Shown: positions 44,842-54,329 of the stretch, piece by piece
Position numbering within the stretch: position 1 is the stretch's first letter
Layout: every line of letters begins with the position of its first letter
Assembly (NCBI GenBank): GCA_019187365.1
Contig: JABARE010000015.1
Span: forward strand, 62,001-126,000
DNA from: Saprospiraceae bacterium
GTDB taxonomy: Bacteria > Bacteroidota > Bacteroidia > Chitinophagales > Saprospiraceae
Length of the DNA: 64,000 bases
Direction: 5' to 3'
The notes under the pieces: generated by a model
Database searches by the model: none
Seen by the model: only the letters and a program-made list of their open reading frames with translations
What the model was told of the DNA's origin: nothing
Program-made: the position numbers and the translations under genes

Positions 44842-46110
44842 ATGTTTGTCCTGTACACCATTGCCGTGCGACTTTATTTTACCCTGGTTCATCTGGCTGC
44901 CTGCTGCCGGCGCGATGCCAGGCGTTGGCGGGATGGCAGAAAACACTGGAGAGAAAAACTCGTGCAATGGAACGACCGGCACGCGGCAAGCGCCAGGCCA
45001 AGAATATGGTTCCACGCTTCATCACTCGGCGAATTTGAGCAGGGGCGCACCCTGATGGAAATTGTACGGGAAAAGCATCCGGACTGGTTGATCATGCTGA
45101 GTTTTTATTCTCCCTCCGGTTATGACCGGCAAAAAAACTACCCAAACGCAGATTGCGTAGCCTATTTTCCTTCCGATATTAAAAGTGAAGTGGATTCCTG
45201 GCTGGAATTGTGGAGACCAGACATAGCCGTTTTTATCAAGTACGACTTTTGGTTTGAGCTTTTGCAACAGTTGGACCAGCGGCGCGTACCCTTTTTCTTT
45301 ATTTCGGCGATTTTCAGACCCAATCATTACTTGCTGCTCCCCTTCGCTAAACGCTTGCTGGACCGGGTCATGCGTGCCCGGTGTATTTTCGTGCAAGACC
45401 CCGAATCGGGAAAGCTGTTGTCGGCACGTGGTCATCACAACCACGAGCTGGCGGGAGATACCCGGGTGGATCGAGTGCTCCGCATGGCCGGGGAGGCGCT
45501 GGACCCCGGCGTTTCGGAAAAACTGGATGCATTCTGCGGGGCACAACGGATTTTTGTGGCTGGCAGCACGTGGCAAAGAGACCTTGACCGTTTGGTTCCT
45601 GCCATGCATTCGGCCATCGCGCGCGGCTGGAAATGCATCATTGCTCCACATCGGGTGAGCGAAGATGATCTCCTTCGCATCGAACGCCATTTCGCCGGGA
45701 CCTGTCTTCGATGGAGTCTTTACCAACCTGGAAACAGCTGTCAGGTGCTGGCAATTGACTGCATCGGTTTGCTCGCAGGAATTTACCGCAAAGGGCATTT
45801 TGCCTACGTGGGTGGAGGTTTTTCAAAAGGCGTACACAATCTGTTGGAGCCTGCAGTCCATGGATTGCCGGTGTGTTTCGGGCCCCGGCATAGGAAGTTT
45901 CCCGAAGCCGGTCGCTTTGTTCAAGCCGGGTTTGGTTTTTCCATTGAAACTGCAGACGATCTGGCGGCTCTTTTCACTCGTTTTGAAACAGAAGACCGCA
46001 ACCTCCGACAACAGATCCGTGCGTATTTTGCTCAACATTCCGGCGCCTCGGAAAAGATTTATAAAACGCTGAAACCCCTTCTGGAACAATGGCCGAAACC
46101 GGGAAACTGA
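44842..46110 (+). CDS. waaA: 3-deoxy-D-manno-octulosonic acid (Kdo) transferase
   Basis: 422 residues. The glycosyltransferase 30 hallmarks are present: HASSLGEFEQG with the catalytic Glu, FYSPSGYD, the WPDIAVFIKYDFWF segment, and the C-terminal GGGFSKGVHNLLEPAVHGLPVCFGP motif. It attaches Kdo to lipid A precursors. An N-terminal hydrophobic anchor (about residues 1-22) ties it to the inner membrane. KdsC, which makes the Kdo, is encoded at 11142-11639. The next gene overlaps it by 22 bases. Confidence 0.93.
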   Translation: MFVLYTIAVRLYFTLVHLAACCRRDARRWRDGRKHWREKLVQWNDRHAASARPRIWFHASSLGEFEQGRTLMEIVREKHPDWLIMLSFYSPSGYDRQKNYPNADCVAYFPSDIKSEVDSWLELWRPDIAVFIKYDFWFELLQQLDQRRVPFFFISAIFRPNHYLLLPFAKRLLDRVMRARCIFVQDPESGKLLSARGHHNHELAGDTRVDRVLRMAGEALDPGVSEKLDAFCGAQRIFVAGSTWQRDLDRLVPAMHSAIARGWKCIIAPHRVSEDDLLRIERHFAGTCLRWSLYQPGNSCQVLAIDCIGLLAGIYRKGHFAYVGGGFSKGVHNLLEPAVHGLPVCFGPRHRKFPEAGRFVQAGFGFSIETADDLAALFTRFETEDRNLRQQIRAYFAQHSGASEKIYKTLKPLLEQWPKPGN

Positions 46111-47099
46111 TCGAAGAACTTGAAGTGCTGAGCGAGAATCTCGGCAAACTTCACATCGCTGTGCTGGGAGACGTGATGGTCGACCATTACATCGTTGGTC
46201 AGGCAACGCGGATCTCTCCGGAAGCTCCGGTGCCGGTCATTCAGTGTTCCCGCACCTACGACATGCCCGGCGGAGCTTCCAATGTAGCTTCCAACCTCAA
46301 AGCGATGGGTTGCAGGGTCAGTTTGTTTGGATTGACGGGCGACGATGCCATGGCTGCCACCCTGGGCGAGCTGCTCCATCATTCGCACTGCGACTTCCTC
46401 TATCTGATGGCAGACCCCGGACGACCCACTACGGTCAAGACCCGGGTACTCGCCGATGGCTATCAGGTGACCCGGATCGATTGGGAAAGCGCTGAAAAAG
46501 CAGACAAATCCATTCAGAACAAGGTGTTGCACCAACTGGAAGCCCATTTCCAAAACGACCGACCCGAAGTGCTCATTCTGCAGGATTATGACAAGGGTTT
46601 TCTGCATGCAGCCTGGATCGGTAAAATCCTCGGGCTCTGCAGGCAATACGGCATCCGGGTAGCCGTAGACCCTAAAGAACGCAGCTTCTTTGCCTATCGC
46701 GGGGTGGACTTGTTTAAACCCAATCTCCGGGAAGCCACCCTGCAGTACCCCGGTAAATACCTTTCTCCCGACGACCTCCCTGCACTGGATGCCTACCTCC
46801 GGAGTCGCATCGGATGCAACACCCTGATGGTCACCCTTGCTGCAGGAGGAATCTGGCTGGGTGACCTGCAAACTCCCGGCAGGGTTTTCGCCACAGAATC
46901 CCGAAAGGTTGCCGACGTCAGCGGGGCGGGGGATACCGTGATCAGCCTGGCAGCGATTTGCATGGCTCGTTCGTTATCCCTTGAGTTTATGGCCATGTGT
47001 TGCAACGAAGCGGGGGGCCAGGTTTGTGAAAAAGCTGGTGTCGTAGCGGTTGACCGGTCCATGTTGCTGCAAAAACTGGAGTCTATGCTGCGGAAATAG
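46089..47099 (+). CDS. D-glycero-beta-D-manno-heptose-7-phosphate kinase (HldE domain I)
   Basis: 336 residues of the ribokinase family. The glycine signature GGASNVASNL, the nucleotide-binding region and the catalytic DVSGAGDTV with its Asp are visible; VDPKERSFFAYRGVDLFKPN matches RfaE. Only the kinase half is present: the cytidylyltransferase domain of bifunctional HldE is missing, so a separate HldC is expected elsewhere. It works in ADP-heptose synthesis for the LPS core. It overlaps waaA by 22 bases. Confidence 0.88.
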   Translation: MAETGKLIEELEVLSENLGKLHIAVLGDVMVDHYIVGQATRISPEAPVPVIQCSRTYDMPGGASNVASNLKAMGCRVSLFGLTGDDAMAATLGELLHHSHCDFLYLMADPGRPTTVKTRVLADGYQVTRIDWESAEKADKSIQNKVLHQLEAHFQNDRPEVLILQDYDKGFLHAAWIGKILGLCRQYGIRVAVDPKERSFFAYRGVDLFKPNLREATLQYPGKYLSPDDLPALDAYLRSRIGCNTLMVTLAAGGIWLGDLQTPGRVFATESRKVADVSGAGDTVISLAAICMARSLSLEFMAMCCNEAGGQVCEKAGVVAVDRSMLLQKLESMLRK

Positions 47100-47121
47100 C
47101 CCCGCAATAGGTCTTCATCAT

Positions 47122-47129
47122 TATCTTTG
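47122..47129 (+). promoter_or_regulatory. -7 promoter box of the 47177 gene
   Basis: TATCTTTG is an exact match, 47 bases before the start codon. The -33 element is not clear. Confidence 0.4.
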
Positions 47130-47176
47130 TGGGCTTTTTGATGATTATTCTTCACTTTAAATAACTATCTGCATTT

Positions 47177-49066
47177 ATGAAAAGAATCTTTACCACTTTA
47201 GGCCTCCTTTGTTTCAGCCTGTACATGGCTGATGCGCAGGCCATACTCTGGGGTGGTCCCAACGATCCCAATTCTACTTTCATGGGAGGATTGAACGGTT
47301 GGACGACCCAGGGGCTGAGCTCTGATGACCCTGCCAAGGCCGATTCTGCCCTTTGGTACTATAGCCCGAATGGAAGTGCCGCAGGGGGGGCATATTACGG
47401 CACCCGCGGACCGATCAATTCGCCGAGCCGCGCCAATGGTGCCATGGTGTTCAATTCTGACCGGCTCGACAATGCCGGAATTCAGGGTAACTTTGGAAAT
47501 GGGGTTTGCCCTGCTTTCCATTCTGGTGCACTTACCAGCCCGGTGATCGACTGCTCCAATTTTACCGGTATCGTGTTGAAGTTTAGCCAGTACTACCGCA
47601 ATCTCCAGTCTTCGACATTCGTAGATGTAACGAACGACGGTGGAGCCAGCTGGACTTCTTTTCAAATTAACGGGGGCGTACCAGGAAATCAGGAAATTGC
47701 TCCCAATACGGTCTCGACCATCGACATCACCAGTGTTGCAGCGCAGCAGGCCAATGTCCAGATCCGCTTTCGTTTTGATGGCAGATATTATTTCTGGATC
47801 ATAGACGACGTACAACTGATCGAAATTCCGGATTACGACCTCGCCTTCGACAGCCACTTCTATACACCTGCTGCATACCGCCAACCGAAATCGCAGATCT
47901 GTACCGACACCATGGTGTTCTCTGCCAACATCAGCAACAAAGGAAAACTCAATCAGACCAACGTCGTTTTACGGGGTGAGATTATCGACATCGACCGCAA
48001 GCGCGTTCTGTTCCGCGATTCGACCATCATCCCGACGCTGCTGGCTTCAGAGGATGATACTTCATTCCGTACCCCCAACTTTTTTGTGCCCAATCAATTG
48101 GGTTTCGGACGTTACTTCTTCCGTTATACCGTTTATGGCCTGGATGCGACGGGCGATTTCAACCAGCTCGACAACATCCGCCTCGACTCGTTTGAAGTGT
48201 CCCTCGATGAGTTTGCAAAAGCGCCTCGTTACACGGGTGGCGTACGCTCAGGCAGTGGGGCAGGATACATTTTCGGCAACCAATACCGCACTTCGACCTG
48301 CTGGAATGCCAACGATCTGTGGGTAGCTGAAAAGGCCCGCTTTGCTTTGGTGGCAAACCCGGGAGGCACCTTAAACGGCTATTCGGTGTCGGTTTATTTT
48401 CTTCGCGTAAAGGATGATGTCGATCCGGGATTTACCAATTTTGATCGTACTCAGGGCATAGGATCGCTTTCAGTTGAAATCCTTTCGGCAGAATCCTTTA
48501 CAGGAGTAACCGAGCAGAATTACGATCCAATTGAGGTGGATTTGACGGATTTCAATACCGGAGACCCAACCATTCCGCTGGTACCCGGAAGCAGATATTT
48601 TATTGGAGCAGAGCACCCTGCCACGGCAACCGGCGCTGTTCCGGTTTTCCATGTCATTAGCAACGAAAAGAGCTACAACACTCAGCCCTTTTCAACCTTT
48701 GTCATCGACCAGGCCGGAGAATGGTTCAATGGATTTACAGGCGTGAGTACTCCATTCATGGAATTGCTGATCAAGCTTGCCGTACTTACTGACGACAAGC
48801 CGCTTCCGCAAAATGCCATGGAGTTGTATCCCAACCCCATCGCTTCGGGCGATGCCTTGCAAGTATCCCTTGAGTTTGCTGAACCTACAGATGCCAACAT
48901 CACAATCGCCCAGCTCGACGGCCGCATTTTGAACTTCAGCTCTCACCAGGCCGTTCAACAGCAGATCGTTCCGGTCGAAACGGCCGGTCTGAATGAAGGC
49001 ACTTACCTGATCCGCGTTTCGACCAATGAAGGAACGCTTACCAAGAAATTTACAGTGGTCAGATAA
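47177..49066 (+). CDS. T9SS type A exported protein with MAM-like domain
   Basis: 629 residues. Signal peptide to ADAQ. A region of about 40-220 (with SPVIDCSNFTGIVLKFSQYY and FWIIDDVQLIEIPDYD) resembles the MAM/jelly-roll-like modules often found in Bacteroidota exported proteins. Later beta domains follow. The C-terminus, MELYPNPIASGD...LISFNVRT-like ending NEGTYLIRVSTNEGTLTKKFTVVR, is a type A sorting domain. Surface or secreted; function unknown. A bidirectional terminator follows. Confidence 0.82.
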   Translation: MKRIFTTLGLLCFSLYMADAQAILWGGPNDPNSTFMGGLNGWTTQGLSSDDPAKADSALWYYSPNGSAAGGAYYGTRGPINSPSRANGAMVFNSDRLDNAGIQGNFGNGVCPAFHSGALTSPVIDCSNFTGIVLKFSQYYRNLQSSTFVDVTNDGGASWTSFQINGGVPGNQEIAPNTVSTIDITSVAAQQANVQIRFRFDGRYYFWIIDDVQLIEIPDYDLAFDSHFYTPAAYRQPKSQICTDTMVFSANISNKGKLNQTNVVLRGEIIDIDRKRVLFRDSTIIPTLLASEDDTSFRTPNFFVPNQLGFGRYFFRYTVYGLDATGDFNQLDNIRLDSFEVSLDEFAKAPRYTGGVRSGSGAGYIFGNQYRTSTCWNANDLWVAEKARFALVANPGGTLNGYSVSVYFLRVKDDVDPGFTNFDRTQGIGSLSVEILSAESFTGVTEQNYDPIEVDLTDFNTGDPTIPLVPGSRYFIGAEHPATATGAVPVFHVISNEKSYNTQPFSTFVIDQAGEWFNGFTGVSTPFMELLIKLAVLTDDKPLPQNAMELYPNPIASGDALQVSLEFAEPTDANITIAQLDGRILNFSSHQAVQQQIVPVETAGLNEGTYLIRVSTNEGTLTKKFTVVR

Positions 49067-49089
49067 ACCTCGCGTTTACTAAAAAACAT

Positions 49090-49126
49090 AAAAAGCCCGG
49101 AGGCGCCTCGCTTCCGGGCTTTTTTA
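49090..49126. terminator. Bidirectional intrinsic terminator
   Basis: AAAAGCCCGGA (49091-49101) and TCCGGGCTTTT (49113-49123) form an 11-bp stem with T-runs on both strands. It serves the T9SS gene on the plus strand and acylphosphatase on the minus strand, which converge here. Confidence 0.85.
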
Positions 49127-49133
49127 TTCGTAC

Positions 49134-49418
49134 TCATGCATCGCGTAAAATGGAAAAGCCCTGTTCGTTTATATGATCTAATGGCTCAATGTCTACTTTG
49201 TAGACCCGTGCAAGCGCCGGACCTGTGCGACACCAGGCAATCAATGCAATCACGGCATCTGCCGGACCTGCAGCAAGGATGTTCACACTGCCATCTCTGC
49301 GGTTGCGCACACAACCCCTTACTCCAAGTTCCAATGCTTTTTGAAGGGTAGATTGTCTGAAATAGACACCCTGCACTTTTCCATACACGGTGATTTCCAC
49401 GCATTGCTCGGCATGCAT
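49134..49418 (-). CDS. acyP: Acylphosphatase
   Basis: About 94 residues, the standard size. The catalytic Arg lies in GKVQGVYFRQ and the catalytic Asn in VRNRRDGSVNI. It hydrolyses acyl phosphates such as 1,3-bisphosphoglycerate or carbamoyl phosphate. ATG 49418 is chosen. It shares a short promoter region with divergently transcribed hmgA. Confidence 0.93.
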   Translation of the reverse strand: MHAEQCVEITVYGKVQGVYFRQSTLQKALELGVRGCVRNRRDGSVNILAAGPADAVIALIAWCRTGPALARVYKVDIEPLDHINEQGFSILRDA

Positions 49419-49424
49419 TTTTCC

Positions 49425-49445
49425 TATCTTTACCACACAAATTTA
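49425..49445. promoter_or_regulatory. Overlapping divergent -7 boxes of acyP and hmgA
   Basis: The minus-strand box TAAATTTG (49438-49445) is an exact match 19 bases upstream of acyP. The plus-strand box TATCTTTA (49425-49432) has one mismatch and lies 22 bases before hmgA. Only 36 bases separate the two start codons. Confidence 0.45.
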
Positions 49446-49454
49446 CTGACGATC

Positions 49455-50654
49455 ATGCATTATCACCACCTGGGAAAATTTCCGGTCAAACGCCACACGC
49501 AATTTCGGAAACCGGATGGCAATCTATATCACGAGCAGTTATTTTCAACGGAAGGCTTTTCCGATAACTACTCCTTGCTCTACCATTGTCATCCGCCTAC
49601 CCAGATCACTCAAATTGAAGATCCCCGTTCTGTGGCTCCTGAATTGGTGAGCGACCGTCAGTTGCGCCACCGTTGCCTGAAGGGTTTTTCGATCGCGCCT
49701 CAAAGCGATCACCTCAATAGTCGCATTCCAATTCTTGTCAATGCAGATTGCAAGATCCTGCTTTCCGCACCCTGTGCCACGCACTCGGATTATTTTTTCA
49801 AAAATGCAGATTCCGATGAGATTGTCTTTATTCACGAAGGTTCAGGCGTCTTGCGGAGCATGTACGGCAACCTGCGATTCGGATATGGAGACTACCTGGT
49901 CATTCCCCGGGGAACCATATACCAATTTCAGTTTGACGGTATAGACAACCGGCTGCTGATCATAGAATCAGCGGGCCCGGTTAGTTTTCCGCGGAGATAC
50001 CGCAACGATTATGGCCAACTGCTCGAACATTCTCCTTTTTGCGAACGAGACATCCGCAAACCCGGAGAGCTGGAAACCTACGACGAACGCGGTGATTATC
50101 TCGTTTACATCAAGAAACAGGATGCCTTGTATCCGTATCACTACCTAAACCACCCGCTCGACGTCGTGGGCTGGGATGGTTTTGTATATCCCTTTGCGTT
50201 TTCCATTCACGATTTCGAGCCGATAACGGGTCGCATTCACCAGCCGCCTCCTGTTCACCAGACCTTTGACGGAAAAAATTTTGTCATTTGCTCCTTTGTG
50301 CCACGCTTATACGACTACCACCCTCAAGCCATACCGGCCCCCTATAACCACAGCAACGTCGATTCCGATGAAGTGCTCTATTACGTCGATGGTGAGTTTA
50401 TGAGTCGCAAGCATGTAGAAAAAGGCATGATCACATTGCATCCCGGAGGCATTCCACACGGTCCGCACCCGGGAACCGTAGAGAAGAGCATAGGCGCAAA
50501 AGAAACGCGCGAGCTCGCGGTGATGATCGATACCTTTCGTCCGCTTTGCATGACCCGGCAAGCTACAGGCATCGAGTTGCCTGACTACCACAGATCCTGG
50601 CTCGACGACGCTGCAACCGAAGGGGGCATTTCCATGAACGAGATCACATCGTGA
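49455..50654 (+). CDS. hmgA: Homogentisate 1,2-dioxygenase
   Basis: About 399 residues. Cupin-type iron site regions are seen in the C-terminal half: DEVLYYVDGEFMSR, GMITLHPGGIPHGPHPG and the following Glu; RIHQPPPVHQTF is also typical of this family. It opens the ring of homogentisate in tyrosine breakdown. ATG 49455 is chosen. HPPD, the preceding enzyme of the path, is encoded 30 bases downstream, so the two form a catabolic unit. Confidence 0.92.
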   Translation: MHYHHLGKFPVKRHTQFRKPDGNLYHEQLFSTEGFSDNYSLLYHCHPPTQITQIEDPRSVAPELVSDRQLRHRCLKGFSIAPQSDHLNSRIPILVNADCKILLSAPCATHSDYFFKNADSDEIVFIHEGSGVLRSMYGNLRFGYGDYLVIPRGTIYQFQFDGIDNRLLIIESAGPVSFPRRYRNDYGQLLEHSPFCERDIRKPGELETYDERGDYLVYIKKQDALYPYHYLNHPLDVVGWDGFVYPFAFSIHDFEPITGRIHQPPPVHQTFDGKNFVICSFVPRLYDYHPQAIPAPYNHSNVDSDEVLYYVDGEFMSRKHVEKGMITLHPGGIPHGPHPGTVEKSIGAKETRELAVMIDTFRPLCMTRQATGIELPDYHRSWLDDAATEGGISMNEITS

Positions 50655-50672
50655 CCTATCTTTTATTCTTAA

Positions 50673-51809
<1,137 letters not shown>

Positions 51810-51884
51810 TCGACGTTGCGCGGGAATTTCCTGGTAAAGAGCTGACTTACGCAGCAGGAAGTTGCCAGAGCTGCTCTGAAGTCA

Positions 51885-54068
51885 TCATCGATTGAACAGT
51901 ATTTCCCGGTATTTGGGCAGGGGCCAGTTGCGGTCTTCAACAAAGAGTTCAAGCTTGTCTACGTGGTAACGAATGTTCTGCAAGAGCGGCTTGACATCTT
52001 TGCAATAAGACTGTGCACGTTCGCGCGTGGTGGGCTGTTCGTGTGCTTGTCCAAGAGCATCATCCAATTCTGACAGACCCTTGCGAACGGCGTCGATGTT
52101 TTCTGCGACAATGGTGATCAGCTCTCCAACCGTTTCTGTACTGAGGCCGGAATCGCGGCTGGCGGCAAGATTGGCCATCAATTCCGTCTGGTACCGCAGG
52201 CAGGCCGGAAGGATCTGGTTAAGGCACAGTTCCCGCGCCAGGCTCACTTCGATCTGAACCTTCTTGATGTACTTTTCAAGGTAGATCTCGTGTCTGGCTT
52301 CGAGCTCCTTTTCGTTCATGACGCCGGCAGCGGCAAATAATTTTCGTGCTTTATCGGTGCCATATACATCCAATGCATCGGGTGTTGTCTGAATGTTGGG
52401 TAAACCGCGACGCTCCGCTTCGCGTTCCCAGGCCTCACTGTAGTTGTCGCCTTCAAACAGGATGTTGCGGCTCGACTCGATGCAGACCGCCAGTTCGCGC
52501 AATATCGCGGTGTCCTTTTTTTCGCCATCCTGGATGTGTTTGTCCACCTTTTCCTTAAACCCGGAGAGCTGGTTGGCAACGATCATGTTGAGCGTCATCA
52601 TGGCGTCGGCGCAGTTGGCAGATGAGCCTACTGCACGAAATTCAAACTTGTTTCCCGTAAATGCAAATGGCGACGTCCTGTTTCTGTCTGTATTGTCGAG
52701 CATGACGTCTGGAATCATCTTGTGGATGTCGATTTTCAAGTCCTGCTCTTCCTCCTCATTCAGTGCCCCTTCTGCCCTCTTTTCAATGGCATCGAGCACT
52801 TTGCTGAGATAGTCTCCTATAAAAACAGAGATGATGGCCGGCGGCGCCTCGTTGGCTCCCAAGCGATAATCGTTGCCTTCCGATGCGATGCAGGCTCGCA
52901 GAAGGTCTGCATGGTCGTGAACGGCTTTAATGGTGTTGATGAAAAAGGTGAGGAACAACAAATTGTTTCGCGGTGTCTTGCCAGGACTCAGCAGGTTGGT
53001 TCCCGTATCTGTGCTCATCGACCAGTTGTTGTGTTTGCCGGATCCGTTGATCCCGGCAAAAGGTTTTTCGTGCAAAAGAACGATGAGGTGGTGGCGCCGG
53101 GCAACGCGGTCCATGAGATCCATGAGCAATTGGTTGTGATCGACCGCGATGTTGCAGGTCTCGAACATCGGCGCGCATTCAAACTGGCTGGGGGCGACTT
53201 CGTTGTGGCGCGTGCGAACAGGAATGCCGAGTTTGTGGCATTCTGTCTCCAGGTCAACCATAAAAGCGTACACGCGCTCCGGGATTGCACCAAAATAATG
53301 GTCTTCGAGTTGCTGGCCCTTGGCAGGCCCACGCCCGAATATGGTTCGGCCACCAGCCATCAGGTCCGGCCGGGCATAGTACATGGCTTTGTCGATGAGG
53401 AAATACTCTTGTTCCCAGCCGAGGGTTGCCGTAACCTTGTTAACAAACCGGTCAAAATACCGGGCTACGCCGGTTGCAGCACGGTCAAGCGCTTCAATGG
53501 ATCTGAGCAAAGGCGCCTTATGATCGAGTGCCTCTCCGGTAAACGAGATAAACACCGTGGGGATACAGAGTGTCTTGGATCCGGCAATGTCCATAATAAA
53601 TGCAGGTGACATGGGATCCCATGCCGTATAACCCCTTGCCTCAAACGTCGCGCGAAGTCCGCCACTTGGAAAAGATGAGGCATCCGGCTCCTGCTGCACG
53701 AGGGCGTCACCATCGAAACGTTCCATGGCCTGACCCGAAGAACTGAGCGTAAAAAAGGAATCGTGCTTCTCTGCCGTGCTTCCGGTCAGGGGTTGAAACC
53801 AGTGGGTGTAATGGGTCGTTCCATTCTCCATGGCCCAGGACTTGAGCGCTGCGGCAATCTGGTCTGCCAGCTCCCGGCTGATTTTCTGGCCGTCTTCTAA
53901 ACGCTGATGGTAGGCCTTGTAAGCCTCGTGCGATAAATAAGCCCGCAACTTGGCGTCCGTAAATACATTTTCAGCAAAATAATCGGAGATCTTTCTGTTC
54001 TCCCTTTCCAGGTTCATTTTTGGGCGGGAGAGAAATAAATTGAGGGCGGCATTCCTGTTGGAAGACAT
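51885..54068 (-). CDS. glnN: Glutamine synthetase type III
   Basis: About 727 residues, the large GSIII form typical of Bacteroidota and cyanobacteria. Recognised by TAWDPMSPAFI, GWEQEYFLIDK, RTRHNEVAPSQFECAPMFE, KHNNWSM and the ATP-binding RTSPFAFTGNKFEFRAVG. It makes glutamine from glutamate and ammonia. ATG 54068 is chosen because the frame upstream has no family sequence. An exact -7 box lies 36 bases upstream. It stands alone in the transcript. Confidence 0.96.
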   Translation of the reverse strand: MSSNRNAALNLFLSRPKMNLERENRKISDYFAENVFTDAKLRAYLSHEAYKAYHQRLEDGQKISRELADQIAAALKSWAMENGTTHYTHWFQPLTGSTAEKHDSFFTLSSSGQAMERFDGDALVQQEPDASSFPSGGLRATFEARGYTAWDPMSPAFIMDIAGSKTLCIPTVFISFTGEALDHKAPLLRSIEALDRAATGVARYFDRFVNKVTATLGWEQEYFLIDKAMYYARPDLMAGGRTIFGRGPAKGQQLEDHYFGAIPERVYAFMVDLETECHKLGIPVRTRHNEVAPSQFECAPMFETCNIAVDHNQLLMDLMDRVARRHHLIVLLHEKPFAGINGSGKHNNWSMSTDTGTNLLSPGKTPRNNLLFLTFFINTIKAVHDHADLLRACIASEGNDYRLGANEAPPAIISVFIGDYLSKVLDAIEKRAEGALNEEEEQDLKIDIHKMIPDVMLDNTDRNRTSPFAFTGNKFEFRAVGSSANCADAMMTLNMIVANQLSGFKEKVDKHIQDGEKKDTAILRELAVCIESSRNILFEGDNYSEAWEREAERRGLPNIQTTPDALDVYGTDKARKLFAAAGVMNEKELEARHEIYLEKYIKKVQIEVSLARELCLNQILPACLRYQTELMANLAASRDSGLSTETVGELITIVAENIDAVRKGLSELDDALGQAHEQPTTRERAQSYCKDVKPLLQNIRYHVDKLELFVEDRNWPLPKYREILFNR

Positions 54069-54104
54069 GAGCAGGTCGTTTTTGTTTAAAAATATAATTC
54101 GCCA

Positions 54105-54112
54105 CAAAACTA
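54105..54112 (-). promoter_or_regulatory. -7 promoter box of glnN
   Basis: CAAAACTA on the plus strand is TAGTTTTG on the minus strand, an exact match. The -33 element is weak, as expected if an activator under nitrogen control is needed, but no such site was identified. Confidence 0.5.
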
Positions 54113-54274
54113 TACTTTTTTGACTCTAAAGATGGACATTCAGGCTAATCGTTGACAAATTTTTTAATTATTTTCATATCTATTGACTTATTTTGATGAA
54201 AAATGGCTAAATATTTCATATATAAATATTCAACAAGCTTTCTTCCGAGACAGAGGGAGGCTCAGTTAGAGAAT

Positions 54275-54305
54275 AAAAAAGCCCTCCGGATGTGCACCGG
54301 AAGGC
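54275..54305 (-). terminator. Intrinsic terminator after the 56494-54330 pair
   Basis: On the minus strand GCCTTCCGG, a short loop and CCGGAGGGC (one G-T pair) are followed by a run of six T residues. Confidence 0.8.
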
Positions 54306-54329
54306 TTGTTGTATTGTCAAAGGACCTAA

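Noticed and set aside
46059..46871. 270-codon minus-strand frame opposite the heptose kinase gene
   Set aside because: Antisense shadow of the ribokinase-family gene, with no signals of its own.
52722..53609. 295-codon plus-strand frame within glnN
   Set aside because: It is antisense to type III glutamine synthetase, whose conserved boxes fill the whole frame.
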